A DNA stretch of 64,000 bases from Bellilinea sp040754815 (GCA_040754815.1 JBFMBX010000001.1:704039-768038), one strand, 5' to 3'; shown: positions 51,185 to 60,476, counted from the first letter of the stretch. Notes: generated by a model not told the origin, from the sequence alone. Numbers and translations: made by a program.

Positions 51185-53107
51185 ATGCCATCCGACGACC
51201 ATTCCGCTAAACGGGTTTTGATTCTTGATGATGACGGCGCACTGGGGATGATGCTGCGTGATTTCATCACTCACACCTGCAAGTGTGAGGTGATTCATCT
51301 TGACCACCCTGAAAACTTGTGGAAAACGCTGGAAAATCAGTCCTTCGATGTCCTTTTTCTGGATTACAAACTCCCCGGCACAAACGGCATTGAAATTCTG
51401 GAACAAATCCAACAAAACCCGCGCTGGCGCGGGCTGCCGGTCATCATGATGACCGGTGAGGGCAGTGAAACCGTTGCGGCGCGCGCCATTCAAGCCGGCG
51501 CAATGGATTATCTGGTCAAAACCGAATTGTCGTTCGAGATGCTGCCGGCGTTGATCGAAAAAGCCATCCAGCGACGGCAAATTCAGCAAGCCATTCAGTC
51601 CGCCCAGCAAAAAGTTGAATATCAGGCCATGCTGCTCAACAATGCCCGCGATGCCATCATCAGCTGGGATTTGAACAATACCATCACCTACTGGAATCAG
51701 GCCGCCGAACGGCTGTTCGGCTACTCCGCCGAATACATGCTGGGAAAATCGGTCTTTCAGGCATATTTTTCCCTGTTCGAACAACCGCCGCGCCGCAGCG
51801 CCGCCGATGAAAATATAACCCTGCTGGGTGAACGCCGTTTCCGCCACCCCCAGCGCGGCATGATCTGGGTTAGTTCACAGATCAGCCGCCTGTACGGCGA
51901 AGATGGGAAGCAGTTAATCGGCACAATGGATGTAGTGCGGGATATTACCCTCGCAAAACAGGAACAGGAATCGCTGGCGCAGAGTCAGCACTTCATCAAG
52001 CGCATTCTGGAAACGATTCCGCACATCATTTACATTATCAATTTGCGGGAAAATCAACTGCGCTACATCAGCCCCAAAGTCAAAGATTTGCTGGGTTACT
52101 CAATCGAAGAAGCGGAAGCCACACCCTTCCACGAAATTGTGAACTGCGTACACGCCGAAGATCAGGAACGCGTGCGCCAGCATTATAAAAACTACCTCAA
52201 ACAGTCTTCCGCCGAAGCGCTCACCATCGAATACCGCCTGCCCGATGCCGCCGGACGCTGGCGCTGGCTGCGCAATGTGGAAACCATCTTTTCACTGGAT
52301 GGTGTGGGCAATCCGGTAGAAATCATCGGCATTTGCGAAGATATCACCCTCCGCAAGCAAATGGAAGAAAAACTGAACGAGTCGCAGGTGTATATCACTC
52401 AAACGGCTCGCATGGCGGCCATCGGTCAGCTGGCTGCCAGTGTTGCACACCAGATCAGCAACCCGCTCACCACCATCATTGCCGATACGCAATTACTGTT
52501 GCGCAGTCTGCCGGCTGAAGGCGAACAGAGTGAATCGTTGAAGGCAATTCTTGCCGCCGGCTGGCGGATGCAGGAAGTGATTGACCTGCTGATGAAGTTT
52601 TCCCAACCTTCCAGCAGCAAAAGACAAATAGTACCGATTAATGATACAATTAGTAAAGCAATTTTACTGGCAGGCTCTCATTTGCGTTCTGCTCAAATCG
52701 ATCTGCACCTCAATCTCAGCGAACCTTCACCACGGATACGGGGTTATGAACAACGGCTGGTAGATTTATGGGTGAATTTATTGCTCGCAGAACATCCCTC
52801 CGAGCCGGAAAACTCACCCCGCAACATCTGGATCGAATCGCGGAGCGTGGAGGGGGACATTCTGGTAACCATCAGCGATGATGGTAAACCGCTTTCTCCC
52901 GAGGATATGGAAAGCCTGTTTGAACCACAATTGATTCCGCGCGGAATTGGGCGCGGCAACGGGATTGAATTGAGCCTGTGCCGCGAAATTGTGCGCCAGC
53001 ATGAGGGTTCAATTCAAGTCAGCAGTCAAGAGGGAAGAACAACTTTTTCAATTTGCTTGCCTTCAGGAGTGGATGAGGATGGACGGGAAGAAGATCTTAA
53101 TAATTGA
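51185..53107 (+). CDS. Hybrid sensor protein: receiver, two PAS domains and a degenerate histidine kinase core
   Basis: The 640-residue protein starts with an intact receiver (ILDDDGALG, Asp in LFLDYKLPGTNG), then two PAS domains (about 145-265 and 275-405), a dimerisation helix and an ATPase-like domain. The phospho-His motif reads SVAHQISNP instead of HE-I-NP, and the N-box reads NLLLAEHP where an Asn is needed for magnesium. The G1 (SDDGKPLS) and G2 (GRGNGIELS) loops are kept. It may bind ATP poorly and act as a scaffold or regulator. It lies in an operon with an OmpR-type regulator and an intact kinase. Confidence 0.85.
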   Translation: MPSDDHSAKRVLILDDDGALGMMLRDFITHTCKCEVIHLDHPENLWKTLENQSFDVLFLDYKLPGTNGIEILEQIQQNPRWRGLPVIMMTGEGSETVAARAIQAGAMDYLVKTELSFEMLPALIEKAIQRRQIQQAIQSAQQKVEYQAMLLNNARDAIISWDLNNTITYWNQAAERLFGYSAEYMLGKSVFQAYFSLFEQPPRRSAADENITLLGERRFRHPQRGMIWVSSQISRLYGEDGKQLIGTMDVVRDITLAKQEQESLAQSQHFIKRILETIPHIIYIINLRENQLRYISPKVKDLLGYSIEEAEATPFHEIVNCVHAEDQERVRQHYKNYLKQSSAEALTIEYRLPDAAGRWRWLRNVETIFSLDGVGNPVEIIGICEDITLRKQMEEKLNESQVYITQTARMAAIGQLAASVAHQISNPLTTIIADTQLLLRSLPAEGEQSESLKAILAAGWRMQEVIDLLMKFSQPSSSKRQIVPINDTISKAILLAGSHLRSAQIDLHLNLSEPSPRIRGYEQRLVDLWVNLLLAEHPSEPENSPRNIWIESRSVEGDILVTISDDGKPLSPEDMESLFEPQLIPRGIGRGNGIELSLCREIVRQHEGSIQVSSQEGRTTFSICLPSGVDEDGREEDLNN

Positions 53108-53843
53108 AGACGATGACATCGTTGCCCGCACCATTGAACGTTGTTTACGCGGCGGCGAGTACCGTGTTTCCATTGCCAGCAGCGGGGTAGAGGGCTTACA
53201 AGCCGCCCGCCGCGAGGTACCCGATCTCGTCATTCTGGATGTGATTATGCCCGGCATGGATGGGTATACCGTCTGCAAGGAAATGCGCAAGGACGCTTTG
53301 CTTGCCGAAGTACCGATCCTCTTCCTGACCGCCAAAACAAAAGATGACGATAAAATTACCGGTCTGGCAGCCGGGGCAGATGATTACCTCGGCAAACCCT
53401 TCAACGTAGATGAATTGCTGTTGCGCATCAAAGCCATCTTACGGCGCACTCAACGCATGAAACAGGAAAGCCAGCAGCCAGCAGAACCGGCAGCCGAAGC
53501 AGAGACCAGAAAAGAACTACCGGAACGCATCATCCGCATCGGGGAATACACCCTCAACACCCGCACTTTCGAATTTTACAGTCCGCAAACCGGCAAGTTC
53601 CGCCTGACACCCGTTCAATACGATTTGCTCTATCATCTGATGACTCATCCGGGTGAAATATTTTCACCCAACCGCTTACTGGATGAGGTGTGGGACTACC
53701 CCAGCGACGCCGGCAGCCCCGATCTGGTGCGGGTTCACATCAAAAATCTGCGCGAGCGCATCGAACAGGATCCGCGCAATCCGGTGTTCATTCAAACCGT
53801 TCCGGGCTACGGTTACACCATCCCACTGCCTGAAGAACGCTAA
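53079..53843 (+). CDS. OmpR/PhoB-type response regulator
   Basis: The 254-residue protein has a full receiver (ILIIEDDDIVA, Asp in VILDVIMPGMDG, LTAKTK, LGKPF) and a C-terminal winged helix (RLTPVQYDLLYHLMTHPG, VRVHIKNLRERIE, TVPGYGYTI). It should be a DNA-binding regulator driven by the kinases on both sides. The start at 53079 has AGGAG at 9 bp and overlaps the upstream gene by 29 bp. An alternative ATG at 53073 has too short a spacing. Confidence 0.9.
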   Translation: MDGKKILIIEDDDIVARTIERCLRGGEYRVSIASSGVEGLQAARREVPDLVILDVIMPGMDGYTVCKEMRKDALLAEVPILFLTAKTKDDDKITGLAAGADDYLGKPFNVDELLLRIKAILRRTQRMKQESQQPAEPAAEAETRKELPERIIRIGEYTLNTRTFEFYSPQTGKFRLTPVQYDLLYHLMTHPGEIFSPNRLLDEVWDYPSDAGSPDLVRVHIKNLRERIEQDPRNPVFIQTVPGYGYTIPLPEER

Positions 53844-53860
53844 ACGAGGTCTTCATCCGG

Positions 53861-55942
53861 ATGCAGAAAGATCGCTTATCGGTTGTATCGGCTATGGGTT
53901 GGGAAAATATCGTGAAGCTCTACGAGGCATTAAATTCCCCTGCCCCGCTCGAAAAACGCCTTCGTGACGGCCTCACCTTATTGCTTGATGAGGCAGCAGG
54001 CCGCGGCGGCGCGATCTTGCTGGTATCCCCCCAGCAGGTATGGGTCAGCCTTCACACCCCCCCGGCATGGGACCAACAGATTCACCTGCAAAGCGGCATT
54101 CTGCCCTTCTTTATTCAAAAAGTGATTCACAGCGGCGAGCCCCACCAGAGCAACGGTAATCATGAATTGGGCACTCTTTTGCCCATCCAGTGGGGTGAAG
54201 AAACCTTTGGCTGCCTGATTCTCACCGCTCCACCGCTGACAGAGGAAGAAATTCACCGCTGGCAGGATTTACTGTCGCCCTTCGGGCGCATACTGGCCGT
54301 TGAGAACGCCCAAAGAATGGAGGGGTTTCAGGAAGTCATCCTGAACATCCATGCTTTTTTGAATGAAGTCCATCATCACGCCGCATCGCTGGATATTCAA
54401 CACCTTACAGCACGGTTTACTGGCGCCGCACGCGATTTGCTGAAAGCCGACGAGGCAGCATTAATTCTCACCGATCAGAGCAACCCCTTGCTGGCACTTA
54501 AGAAAAGGCTGGGCGCCGGTCAATCATGGAGCAGTCAGATCAGTTTGCGGCTGGAAGAAAGCCTGACCCGTCGCGCACTAGAAAGCCGGCAAATTTTGCG
54601 TTACAAGGACAACGGCCATTTTGTACTGCATGCCGAAATTGACCGTCAGGCGGATGTTCCTGTGGAGGACTTGATTTGTGCACCCCTGCTGGCAGATGAT
54701 ACACCGCTTGGAGTACTGCAAATTATCAACCCGCAGCAGGGGTTGACAGACCCGCTCATTTCCTCGATCTTTTCATTGCTGGTCAATTCTCTTGCAATGT
54801 GGATGATCAAAGAGCAGCAGACCAGCCGTTTCAAAATCATCAGCGCCGAAATGGAAGCCCGTTTGTGGGAAATCACCAAATCCCGCAACACTCTGCGCAC
54901 GCTGTTTGATAGTATTCCTTCTTCTATTTACATTATTGACCGTTCGTACCGAATTGTGGCCATCAACCAGCCGCGCAGCCAGCGCGCGCACAGCGAACCG
55001 CGCCGGCTGGTTGGGCAACGCTGCTACGAAGCCCTTTATCGGCGCAGTGAAATTTGCCCCCAATGCCGCGTCATGGAAACATTCACCCACGCCATCACCA
55101 CCAACCGTTCCGTCCATGAATGGCTGGAGGGAGACCGCTTCATTGATTGGGAAATCACAACCTACCCCATTCAGGAAAAGAACAACCTGCCCCATCAGGT
55201 AATTATCTTTGAGCAGGATGTAACCGAAAAGCGCAGTCTGGAAGCCAATTTAATCCAATCGGAGAAGATGGCTGCTGTGGGGCAGCTGGCCGCCGGCATC
55301 GCCCACGAGATCAATAATCCGCTGGCGGCCATCATCGCCAATACCCAAATCCTCAAACGCGAACTGCTCAACGATTCGGATGACTACATGGATACTCTGC
55401 AGTTGATCGAAACTGCAGGGCTGCGGGCGGCCAATGTGGTCAGCGGTTTACTGGGCATTTCCCGCAAGGAAAATAAGTACGAATTCGAGCCGCTTTCACT
55501 CAACGAAAGCATCCGGGCTGCTTTGGCGCTGGTGCACCACGACCTCTTACAGCGTTCGATTGAGGTAGTCACCGATTTTCAGGAAGATATGCCCTCGCTG
55601 ATCGCCAGTAAAAACCACCTGCAAAGCATCTGGATCAATCTGCTGGTCAACAGCATGGACGCCATGGATAAAGAGCAGGGGCGGATCGCCATCTCGACCC
55701 GCTACGCCGGGCGGAACTTTATCGTCACCTTCGAGGATAACGGCAAAGGCATCCCGCCCGAATACCTTTCGCGCATCTTCGAACCCTTCTTCACCACCAA
55801 GGCGGCGGGGCGCGGCACAGGACTGGGGCTGGCCATCACCCAGCGGGTGGTCAAAGAGCATCAAGGGGATATCCACATCGAAAGCCAGCTGGGGCAGGGC
55901 GTAAAAATCACCATTACCCTGCCGGATATTCAACGCGGTTGA
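53861..55942 (+). CDS. Sensor histidine kinase with GAF-like and PAS domains
   Basis: The 693-residue protein has two GAF-like sensory regions (about 20-160 and 175-315), a PAS domain (about 345-455) and a complete kinase core: GIAHEINNPLAAI, NLLVNSMDAM, FEDNGKGIPPEYL and GRGTGLGLAI. There are no membrane helices, so it senses in the cytoplasm. The PAS domain carries a cysteine motif (CYEALYRRSEICPQC) often linked to metal or redox sensing. It is likely the working partner of the regulator 18 bp upstream. Confidence 0.9.
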   Translation: MQKDRLSVVSAMGWENIVKLYEALNSPAPLEKRLRDGLTLLLDEAAGRGGAILLVSPQQVWVSLHTPPAWDQQIHLQSGILPFFIQKVIHSGEPHQSNGNHELGTLLPIQWGEETFGCLILTAPPLTEEEIHRWQDLLSPFGRILAVENAQRMEGFQEVILNIHAFLNEVHHHAASLDIQHLTARFTGAARDLLKADEAALILTDQSNPLLALKKRLGAGQSWSSQISLRLEESLTRRALESRQILRYKDNGHFVLHAEIDRQADVPVEDLICAPLLADDTPLGVLQIINPQQGLTDPLISSIFSLLVNSLAMWMIKEQQTSRFKIISAEMEARLWEITKSRNTLRTLFDSIPSSIYIIDRSYRIVAINQPRSQRAHSEPRRLVGQRCYEALYRRSEICPQCRVMETFTHAITTNRSVHEWLEGDRFIDWEITTYPIQEKNNLPHQVIIFEQDVTEKRSLEANLIQSEKMAAVGQLAAGIAHEINNPLAAIIANTQILKRELLNDSDDYMDTLQLIETAGLRAANVVSGLLGISRKENKYEFEPLSLNESIRAALALVHHDLLQRSIEVVTDFQEDMPSLIASKNHLQSIWINLLVNSMDAMDKEQGRIAISTRYAGRNFIVTFEDNGKGIPPEYLSRIFEPFFTTKAAGRGTGLGLAITQRVVKEHQGDIHIESQLGQGVKITITLPDIQRG

Positions 55943-55946
55943 CGAT

Positions 55947-56765
55947 TTACAGGCTGCGCGCCAGCCGAAAGCCAATCAGCGGGGATGTGTGCGTGGCCGC
56001 CATGCCTTCGCGAGCCGAGCAGCGCGCCAGTTTACGGGTGTAATACCACGCCCCGCCGCGAATGACATAACGCGCGTCAGGGTGCTGTTCTTCGCGGCCA
56101 TCGTTCGGATCGTAGGGATAGGGCATATAAATCGTGCTGGTCCATTCCCAAACATTGCCGACCATATCCGCCGCACCGCAGGGACTGTCTCCCCCCGGTG
56201 AGTATGAGCCTACCGGTGTGGTACCTTTCTTGGCGCTCTCTGCTGTGTTACAGCGCCACGGGTCAAAGGTGTTGCCCCACGGATAGATGCGTCCGTCATC
56301 TCCGCGCGCCGCCCGTTCCCATTCGGCTTCGGTGGGCAGGCGGTAATTCGAACCGGTTAATTTATTCAACCAGTCAATATAAGCCTGCGCATCCAGTTTG
56401 GATACCCCCACAATCGGGTGCAGTGCCTGCTCCAGCGGGTAGCGAAACCCATTCCACCCTTTGGGCAATCGGTAACCGGTATCCTGAATGAAGAGGTGAT
56501 ATTCCATGTTGGTTACCGGGTACTGGGCAATTTCAAAGGCATTCAGCCAGACGATGTGCTGCGGTTGTTCGGCATCGAACAAATCGTTATCGTACCATTC
56601 GTAAGCCCAATCCGATTCTTTCACCTGCAGGCGTTTGATATCCTCGTCACTGGTGCCCATCAGGAATTCACCCGCCGGAATGGAAATCATCACCGGCAGC
56701 CGCACACGGTTGGCAGCCGCCTTAGCCCAATTTTGATCCTTTGGTAAAGAATTTTGCGCTGCCAT
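55947..56765 (-). CDS. SUMF1/formylglycine-generating-enzyme-like domain protein
   Basis: The 272-residue protein is a single SUMF1 (FGE-like, lectin-type) domain: PAGEFLMGTSDED, YPVTNMEY, RLPTEAEWERAARG, MVGNVWEWTS and RGGAW. True formylglycine enzymes need two Cys near the C-terminus. Here the segment after RGGAW has one Cys (ARCSAREG), so sulfatase maturation is unlikely. It shares a TGATG junction with the glycosyltransferase gene. It may bind or modify a surface sugar or protein. Confidence 0.85.
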   Translation of the reverse strand: MAAQNSLPKDQNWAKAAANRVRLPVMISIPAGEFLMGTSDEDIKRLQVKESDWAYEWYDNDLFDAEQPQHIVWLNAFEIAQYPVTNMEYHLFIQDTGYRLPKGWNGFRYPLEQALHPIVGVSKLDAQAYIDWLNKLTGSNYRLPTEAEWERAARGDDGRIYPWGNTFDPWRCNTAESAKKGTTPVGSYSPGGDSPCGAADMVGNVWEWTSTIYMPYPYDPNDGREEQHPDARYVIRGGAWYYTRKLARCSAREGMAATHTSPLIGFRLARSL

Positions 56766-57844
56766 CAAGCCGCCTCCTCGGAGCCGCCAATTGCCCGCTC
56801 TATTTTTTCAACATTCTCAACCGCATCCTGACTGAGTGCATAAAGATATGCCCTGCCCGCTGACCGCTGACGGGCAGTTTCGATATTTTCTGCCGTTTCA
56901 AGTATCGCCGCCGCCCATTCAGCCGCTGAATTGTTCACCAGACAGCCATATTCAGCAAGTAACTGATAAACCGGCTGAGTGCTGGCAATCCACGGGATTT
57001 TCATGGCCATATATTCCACCGCAGGCAGCGGACTCTGGCGCAGGTCAAACTCCCCATAGGCTGGTAGCAAACCCACATCGGCTTTACTGAGGATTGCAGG
57101 TAATTCATGCGGGGATATCTGCCGGTACACCTCCAACCGGGCGGGGGAAAACTTGCTCAGCCATGGTTCAAAGGAAGGATGGGGTGCAATCACCAAAAGG
57201 CGCAAGGCAGGGTTTTGTTGAAGAGCTCGTTCTATTCCTTCCAGTGCGCCGCTTTGTTTTAACGAACCAAATACTTTATTTTCCAGATTTAATCCCAGCC
57301 ATAAAACATTATCCCGCCGTTCGGACGGCACCACCAGAAATTCATTGATGTTCAGATAATCCGCCAGCAGTTGAACCCGGCCATAAGGAAAGTAATCATA
57401 CGCCAGTTGCGAAGTCGGCACTAAAATGCCATCCACCATTTTAAGCAGCCATTTCAGTTGTTCGGCAGGTGATGGGTAAATTGGCCGTGAACCATTTTTC
57501 AACGAAGGCGGAAGAACACCTTTCTGCCAGAAGGAAAAACCCGGCCGCTCCGGTTCGAGGTGCTCTACACTCAGATCAATATCTACCAGCACTTTCTTGC
57601 CGCGCGCCCGCCAGCGGGCAATTGCCGCCAATGTGCTTTCAAAAAGATACCGATGCAAAATGATGATATCCGCCGGCTGGCAGGTTTTAACGGCGGGGGG
57701 GTTGTTGCTAATAAAGTCTTCCAGAATCAGCAAGTTAACCGCATGACGCCCGCTTGCCTGTAAGGCAGAAGCAAAATTTTGACAGCGTACATGCACGCGG
57801 TAGTCATCTTCCGGCAGGATTGAATGCACAAAGACGATGTTCAC
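56765..57844 (-). CDS. Glycosyltransferase-like protein (GT-B fold, GT4-like)
   Basis: The 359-residue protein has a GT-B-type layout. The N-terminal half starts VNIVFVHSILPEDDYR, and the C-terminal half has SKADVGLLPAYGEF and PAVEYMAMKIPWIAS, typical of retaining GT4-type enzymes. It would pass a sugar from a nucleotide donor to an unknown acceptor. The GTG at 57844 follows GGGAGG and overlaps the upstream gene by 4 bp; a longer frame into that gene is less likely. Context suggests flagellar or surface protein glycosylation. Confidence 0.8.
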   Translation of the reverse strand: MNIVFVHSILPEDDYRVHVRCQNFASALQASGRHAVNLLILEDFISNNPPAVKTCQPADIIILHRYLFESTLAAIARWRARGKKVLVDIDLSVEHLEPERPGFSFWQKGVLPPSLKNGSRPIYPSPAEQLKWLLKMVDGILVPTSQLAYDYFPYGRVQLLADYLNINEFLVVPSERRDNVLWLGLNLENKVFGSLKQSGALEGIERALQQNPALRLLVIAPHPSFEPWLSKFSPARLEVYRQISPHELPAILSKADVGLLPAYGEFDLRQSPLPAVEYMAMKIPWIASTQPVYQLLAEYGCLVNNSAAEWAAAILETAENIETARQRSAGRAYLYALSQDAVENVEKIERAIGGSEEAA

Positions 57845-59517
57845 CCGCTTTTCCTCCCCCTGTCTGTGTTTTCCGTTTTTCTGGCCGTTTGCACCGTCTT
57901 TTCCAGCGTTCGCAGCCACAGCAAGGTTACCTCGCTGGATTCGCGGGTAAGGGCCATCTTACGCCCCATCATTCCCAAATTCTGGCGCTGTTCACGGTCC
58001 ATCACCAGTTCCCGCAGGTGGAGATGCCATTCGTCAATCGAACCCGCCAGCCGTCCGCCAGCCATCCAGCGGGTCAACGGCACCACGGGACTGCCCACCC
58101 ACGGAATTGCCTTGATGCCGGCTTCCAGCAGAATGTGATCGGAGATCGAATCGTTATAGGGATGATTGCGGAGCGGGATCAGCAAAATGTCCACCTGTTC
58201 CAGAAGATAGGGATATTCCTCGATTCCCGTCATCGGCAGGTACATACGCCGGTTTTCCGGCAAAATATCGAACAGATGATAGGCGGAATAATCGCCCATC
58301 ACGACCAGCCGGGTATGAGGAAATTCGCGCATCACGCGAATCACGGCACGGCGGATTGAGGCCAGGTCATCGCTCTGACTGGGATTAGCAACCCAGCCGA
58401 GGTTGACTGTTTCCCGCGCTTCGCCCTCTTGCAGCCAGAGAAAATTGGTGCGCGCCCAGCCGTCCGGCACATAAACGGCCGGCCTGCCGGCATTCTGCAA
58501 CGATTCGGCCTGGATGGGTGAAGGCACGGTGATGCAGTCGGCCAGCAGCAGGGCTGAGGCATAAGCCTTGCCGCGCACCGGCTTACCCAGCCCAAAGGCA
58601 TCATAGGCCGGGTTGTTGACCGGCAACTGCTCGAAGTCCGTTTCCAGGTCCACCAGCAGCGGCACCCCCAGCCCTGTCAGGCGCACCATCGCTTCCAGAT
58701 TTTCCGGCCGCAAGTGCGGATTTGGAGCAATGATTAAATCCGGCAGTTCCCCACCTTCCAGAAAGCGGGAGGGGTGGTGTTCAATTTGTGCGCCGGCCTG
58801 CTGCAAAACCGCCTCGATCAAACCACGGCGGTTTGCCCGGCCAAAGGATTCACTTTCCAGAAACAGGATTTTCCACGCCCGCACCGGCAGAGTGGGAGTG
58901 GCTGTATCTTCGCGGGCATGGTTTTCCTCCCGCCGGCTGATTTGCTCCTGAATGGCGGATTGCAGTTCGCGTAACGCCTGCTCCACCTCCGGGTTGCCAT
59001 CAGCGCGCGCCTGCCGGATATTGATTTCCAGCAATGCCGGTAGAATTTCATCTATCTCATCCAGCCGTTCGGCTACTTCTCGGGCAGGGTTTTCCGCATG
59101 AAGAATGCGGTACAAGATTCCGGCCGCACGGTTCAATTCATCCTCGCTGATCTCTTTCTGCCGGCCGGTTAAGCGCTGCAACAAACGCCCCACCGAGACG
59201 GGATCATTCGGCAGGGCTTCCTTTTGTAAATTCCACGATTCGCTCCAGGCGCGTTCAATTTGCCTGCGTAAAATTTCATTGTGCGGCTGCAACCACAGGG
59301 CGCGTTCGTAAAAGCGGCGGGCGCTGTCCCCTTCTCCGGCCGCCAGATAGAGATTTCCCATCGCCACCAACGACTCAACATCGTCGGGGTAATCCTGCAA
59401 AATGGCGCTGAACAACTGCGCCGCTTCTTCTACCCGATTCTCATCTAAATAGGATCGCCCCAGGTTTTTCCGGATTTTCAAATCGGGGGCGGTGACCACA
59501 GGCAGAGAATCCACCAT
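57841..59517 (-). CDS. TPR protein fused to a glycosyltransferase-like domain
   Basis: The 558-residue protein has TPR-type helices in the first 110 residues (NLGRSYLDENRVEEAAQLFSAI, LVAMGNLYLAAGEGDSARRFYERAL as separate repeats), a helical linker, and from about 210 a GT-B-like region (ILFLESESFG, LIIAPNPHLRP, NLGWVANPS, RLVVMGDYSAYHL, LEQVDILLIPLR). TPR-linked glycosyltransferases often modify surface or flagellar proteins. The ATG at 59517 has AGGA at 6 bp; a TTG at 59568 is also possible. It starts a three-gene operon behind one of the shared motility elements. Confidence 0.78.
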   Translation of the reverse strand: MVDSLPVVTAPDLKIRKNLGRSYLDENRVEEAAQLFSAILQDYPDDVESLVAMGNLYLAAGEGDSARRFYERALWLQPHNEILRRQIERAWSESWNLQKEALPNDPVSVGRLLQRLTGRQKEISEDELNRAAGILYRILHAENPAREVAERLDEIDEILPALLEINIRQARADGNPEVEQALRELQSAIQEQISRREENHAREDTATPTLPVRAWKILFLESESFGRANRRGLIEAVLQQAGAQIEHHPSRFLEGGELPDLIIAPNPHLRPENLEAMVRLTGLGVPLLVDLETDFEQLPVNNPAYDAFGLGKPVRGKAYASALLLADCITVPSPIQAESLQNAGRPAVYVPDGWARTNFLWLQEGEARETVNLGWVANPSQSDDLASIRRAVIRVMREFPHTRLVVMGDYSAYHLFDILPENRRMYLPMTGIEEYPYLLEQVDILLIPLRNHPYNDSISDHILLEAGIKAIPWVGSPVVPLTRWMAGGRLAGSIDEWHLHLRELVMDREQRQNLGMMGRKMALTRESSEVTLLWLRTLEKTVQTARKTENTDRGRKSG

Positions 59518-59630
59518 CTCAATTCCTGAACCTTTCGCGTTCTCCACATCTGGCAATCTGGTACACAAATCTGCATCCTCATCTTAATTCTCAATGAATG
59601 AACTGCCAATAAAAGCTTGCTGAAAATCCC

Positions 59631-59646
59631 GTAAAGAACGGATAAA
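59631..59646 (-). promoter_or_regulatory. Motility element TTTA-N5-TCTTTAC upstream of the glycosyltransferase operon
   Basis: On the minus strand it reads TTTATCCGTTCTTTAC, 113 bp before the ATG at 59517. A plus-strand copy lies 52 bp away in the same divergent gap. Confidence 0.55.
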
Positions 59647-59697
59647 TGCCGCCAGCGATCAGGGTAAACCTCTTTTTTACTCAAAATATTTCCCCTT

Positions 59698-59713
59698 TTA
59701 ATGCCTTCTTTAC
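59698..59713 (+). promoter_or_regulatory. Motility element (TTAA-N5-TCTTTAC) upstream of the M23 peptidase
   Basis: The plus strand reads TTAATGCCTTCTTTAC, 37 bp before the ATG at 59751. The first box has one mismatch. Confidence 0.5.
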
Positions 59714-59750
59714 AGACGAAAACGACCAAATCCGTTAAACTGAACGCGTC

Positions 59751-60449
59751 ATGAGCGATTCTTTGTTTGCGCCTTTGCCTTCTGTTTACGGTTTGAGCGG
59801 CAGCGCCCCAAACCTGAGCCAGCCCGCCATCGTTTCCTCTGGTCAGAGCAGCACCTTTCAAAGCCTGCTGACGGCCATGATGCTTTCCGGCGGCAGTCTC
59901 ACTGGCAGCGCTGGCATGGAGGGTGATTTGCTGCAACCCTTATTGCTGGTCCTGCTGGAGCAGCTGGTTGCTCGCCAGACGGAACAATCCGCTCCATCGG
60001 CAGCACCGGCAGCGCTCAACGGCCTTTCTTCCGCCGCCCTGTTTATGCCGGCAGGTGACGGCCAGCCTTCGCCCGTTCCATGGGGCAGGCCGGTTAATGG
60101 AAGACTGACCCAGTCCTACCATACTCACCACAACGGTCTGGATTTTGGCGTGCCGGTCGGCACACCCGTGCGCTCGACCATGGACGGGCAGGTGGTGTAT
60201 GCCGGTTGGAACAATCAGGGTTATGGCAATCTGGTCATTGTGGAAAACGGCCCCTACCGCACTTATTATGCTCATCTTTCCAGTATTCCGGTCAGCATCG
60301 GCCAGCAAGTCAGCGCCGGTACGGTGATCGGCCTTTCGGGGAATACCGGCAACTCCACCGGGCCGCATCTTCATTATGAAATTCGCCTCAATCAAAAAGC
60401 CATTGATCCTACCGATGCAACCCTCAACCGCCCGCAGCGCTGGCCATAA
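59751..60449 (+). CDS. M23 (LytM) peptidoglycan endopeptidase without a Sec signal, possible FlgJ-like
   Basis: The 232-residue protein has a C-terminal M23 domain with the zinc ligands in HNGLDFG and HLHYEIR and the second His in YYAHL. It would cut peptide bridges in the cell wall. The N-terminal 90 residues have no signal peptide. Instead they are Ser/Gly/Pro-rich with amphipathic helices (STFQSLLTAMMLSGG, LLLVLLEQLVARQ) that recall the rod-binding half of FlgJ. No ribosome site is evident. The neighbouring motility element and PilZ gene support a role in piercing the wall for the flagellar rod. Confidence 0.8.
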   Translation: MSDSLFAPLPSVYGLSGSAPNLSQPAIVSSGQSSTFQSLLTAMMLSGGSLTGSAGMEGDLLQPLLLVLLEQLVARQTEQSAPSAAPAALNGLSSAALFMPAGDGQPSPVPWGRPVNGRLTQSYHTHHNGLDFGVPVGTPVRSTMDGQVVYAGWNNQGYGNLVIVENGPYRTYYAHLSSIPVSIGQQVSAGTVIGLSGNTGNSTGPHLHYEIRLNQKAIDPTDATLNRPQRWP

Positions 60450-60476
60450 AGATACTGCCGACAGAGGATGGATTGA

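Noticed and set aside
55947..56765. True formylglycine-generating enzyme
   Set aside because: Only one of the two required Cys is present, and no sulfatase gene is nearby.
59631..59660. GTAAAGA...GCCGCC on the plus strand as a sigma-28 promoter of the M23 gene
   Set aside because: The spacing between TAAA and GCCG is 12 bp instead of 15 and the GATA part is absent. The same GTAAAGA occurs at sites with no plus-strand gene, so it is better read as the reverse of the shared element.
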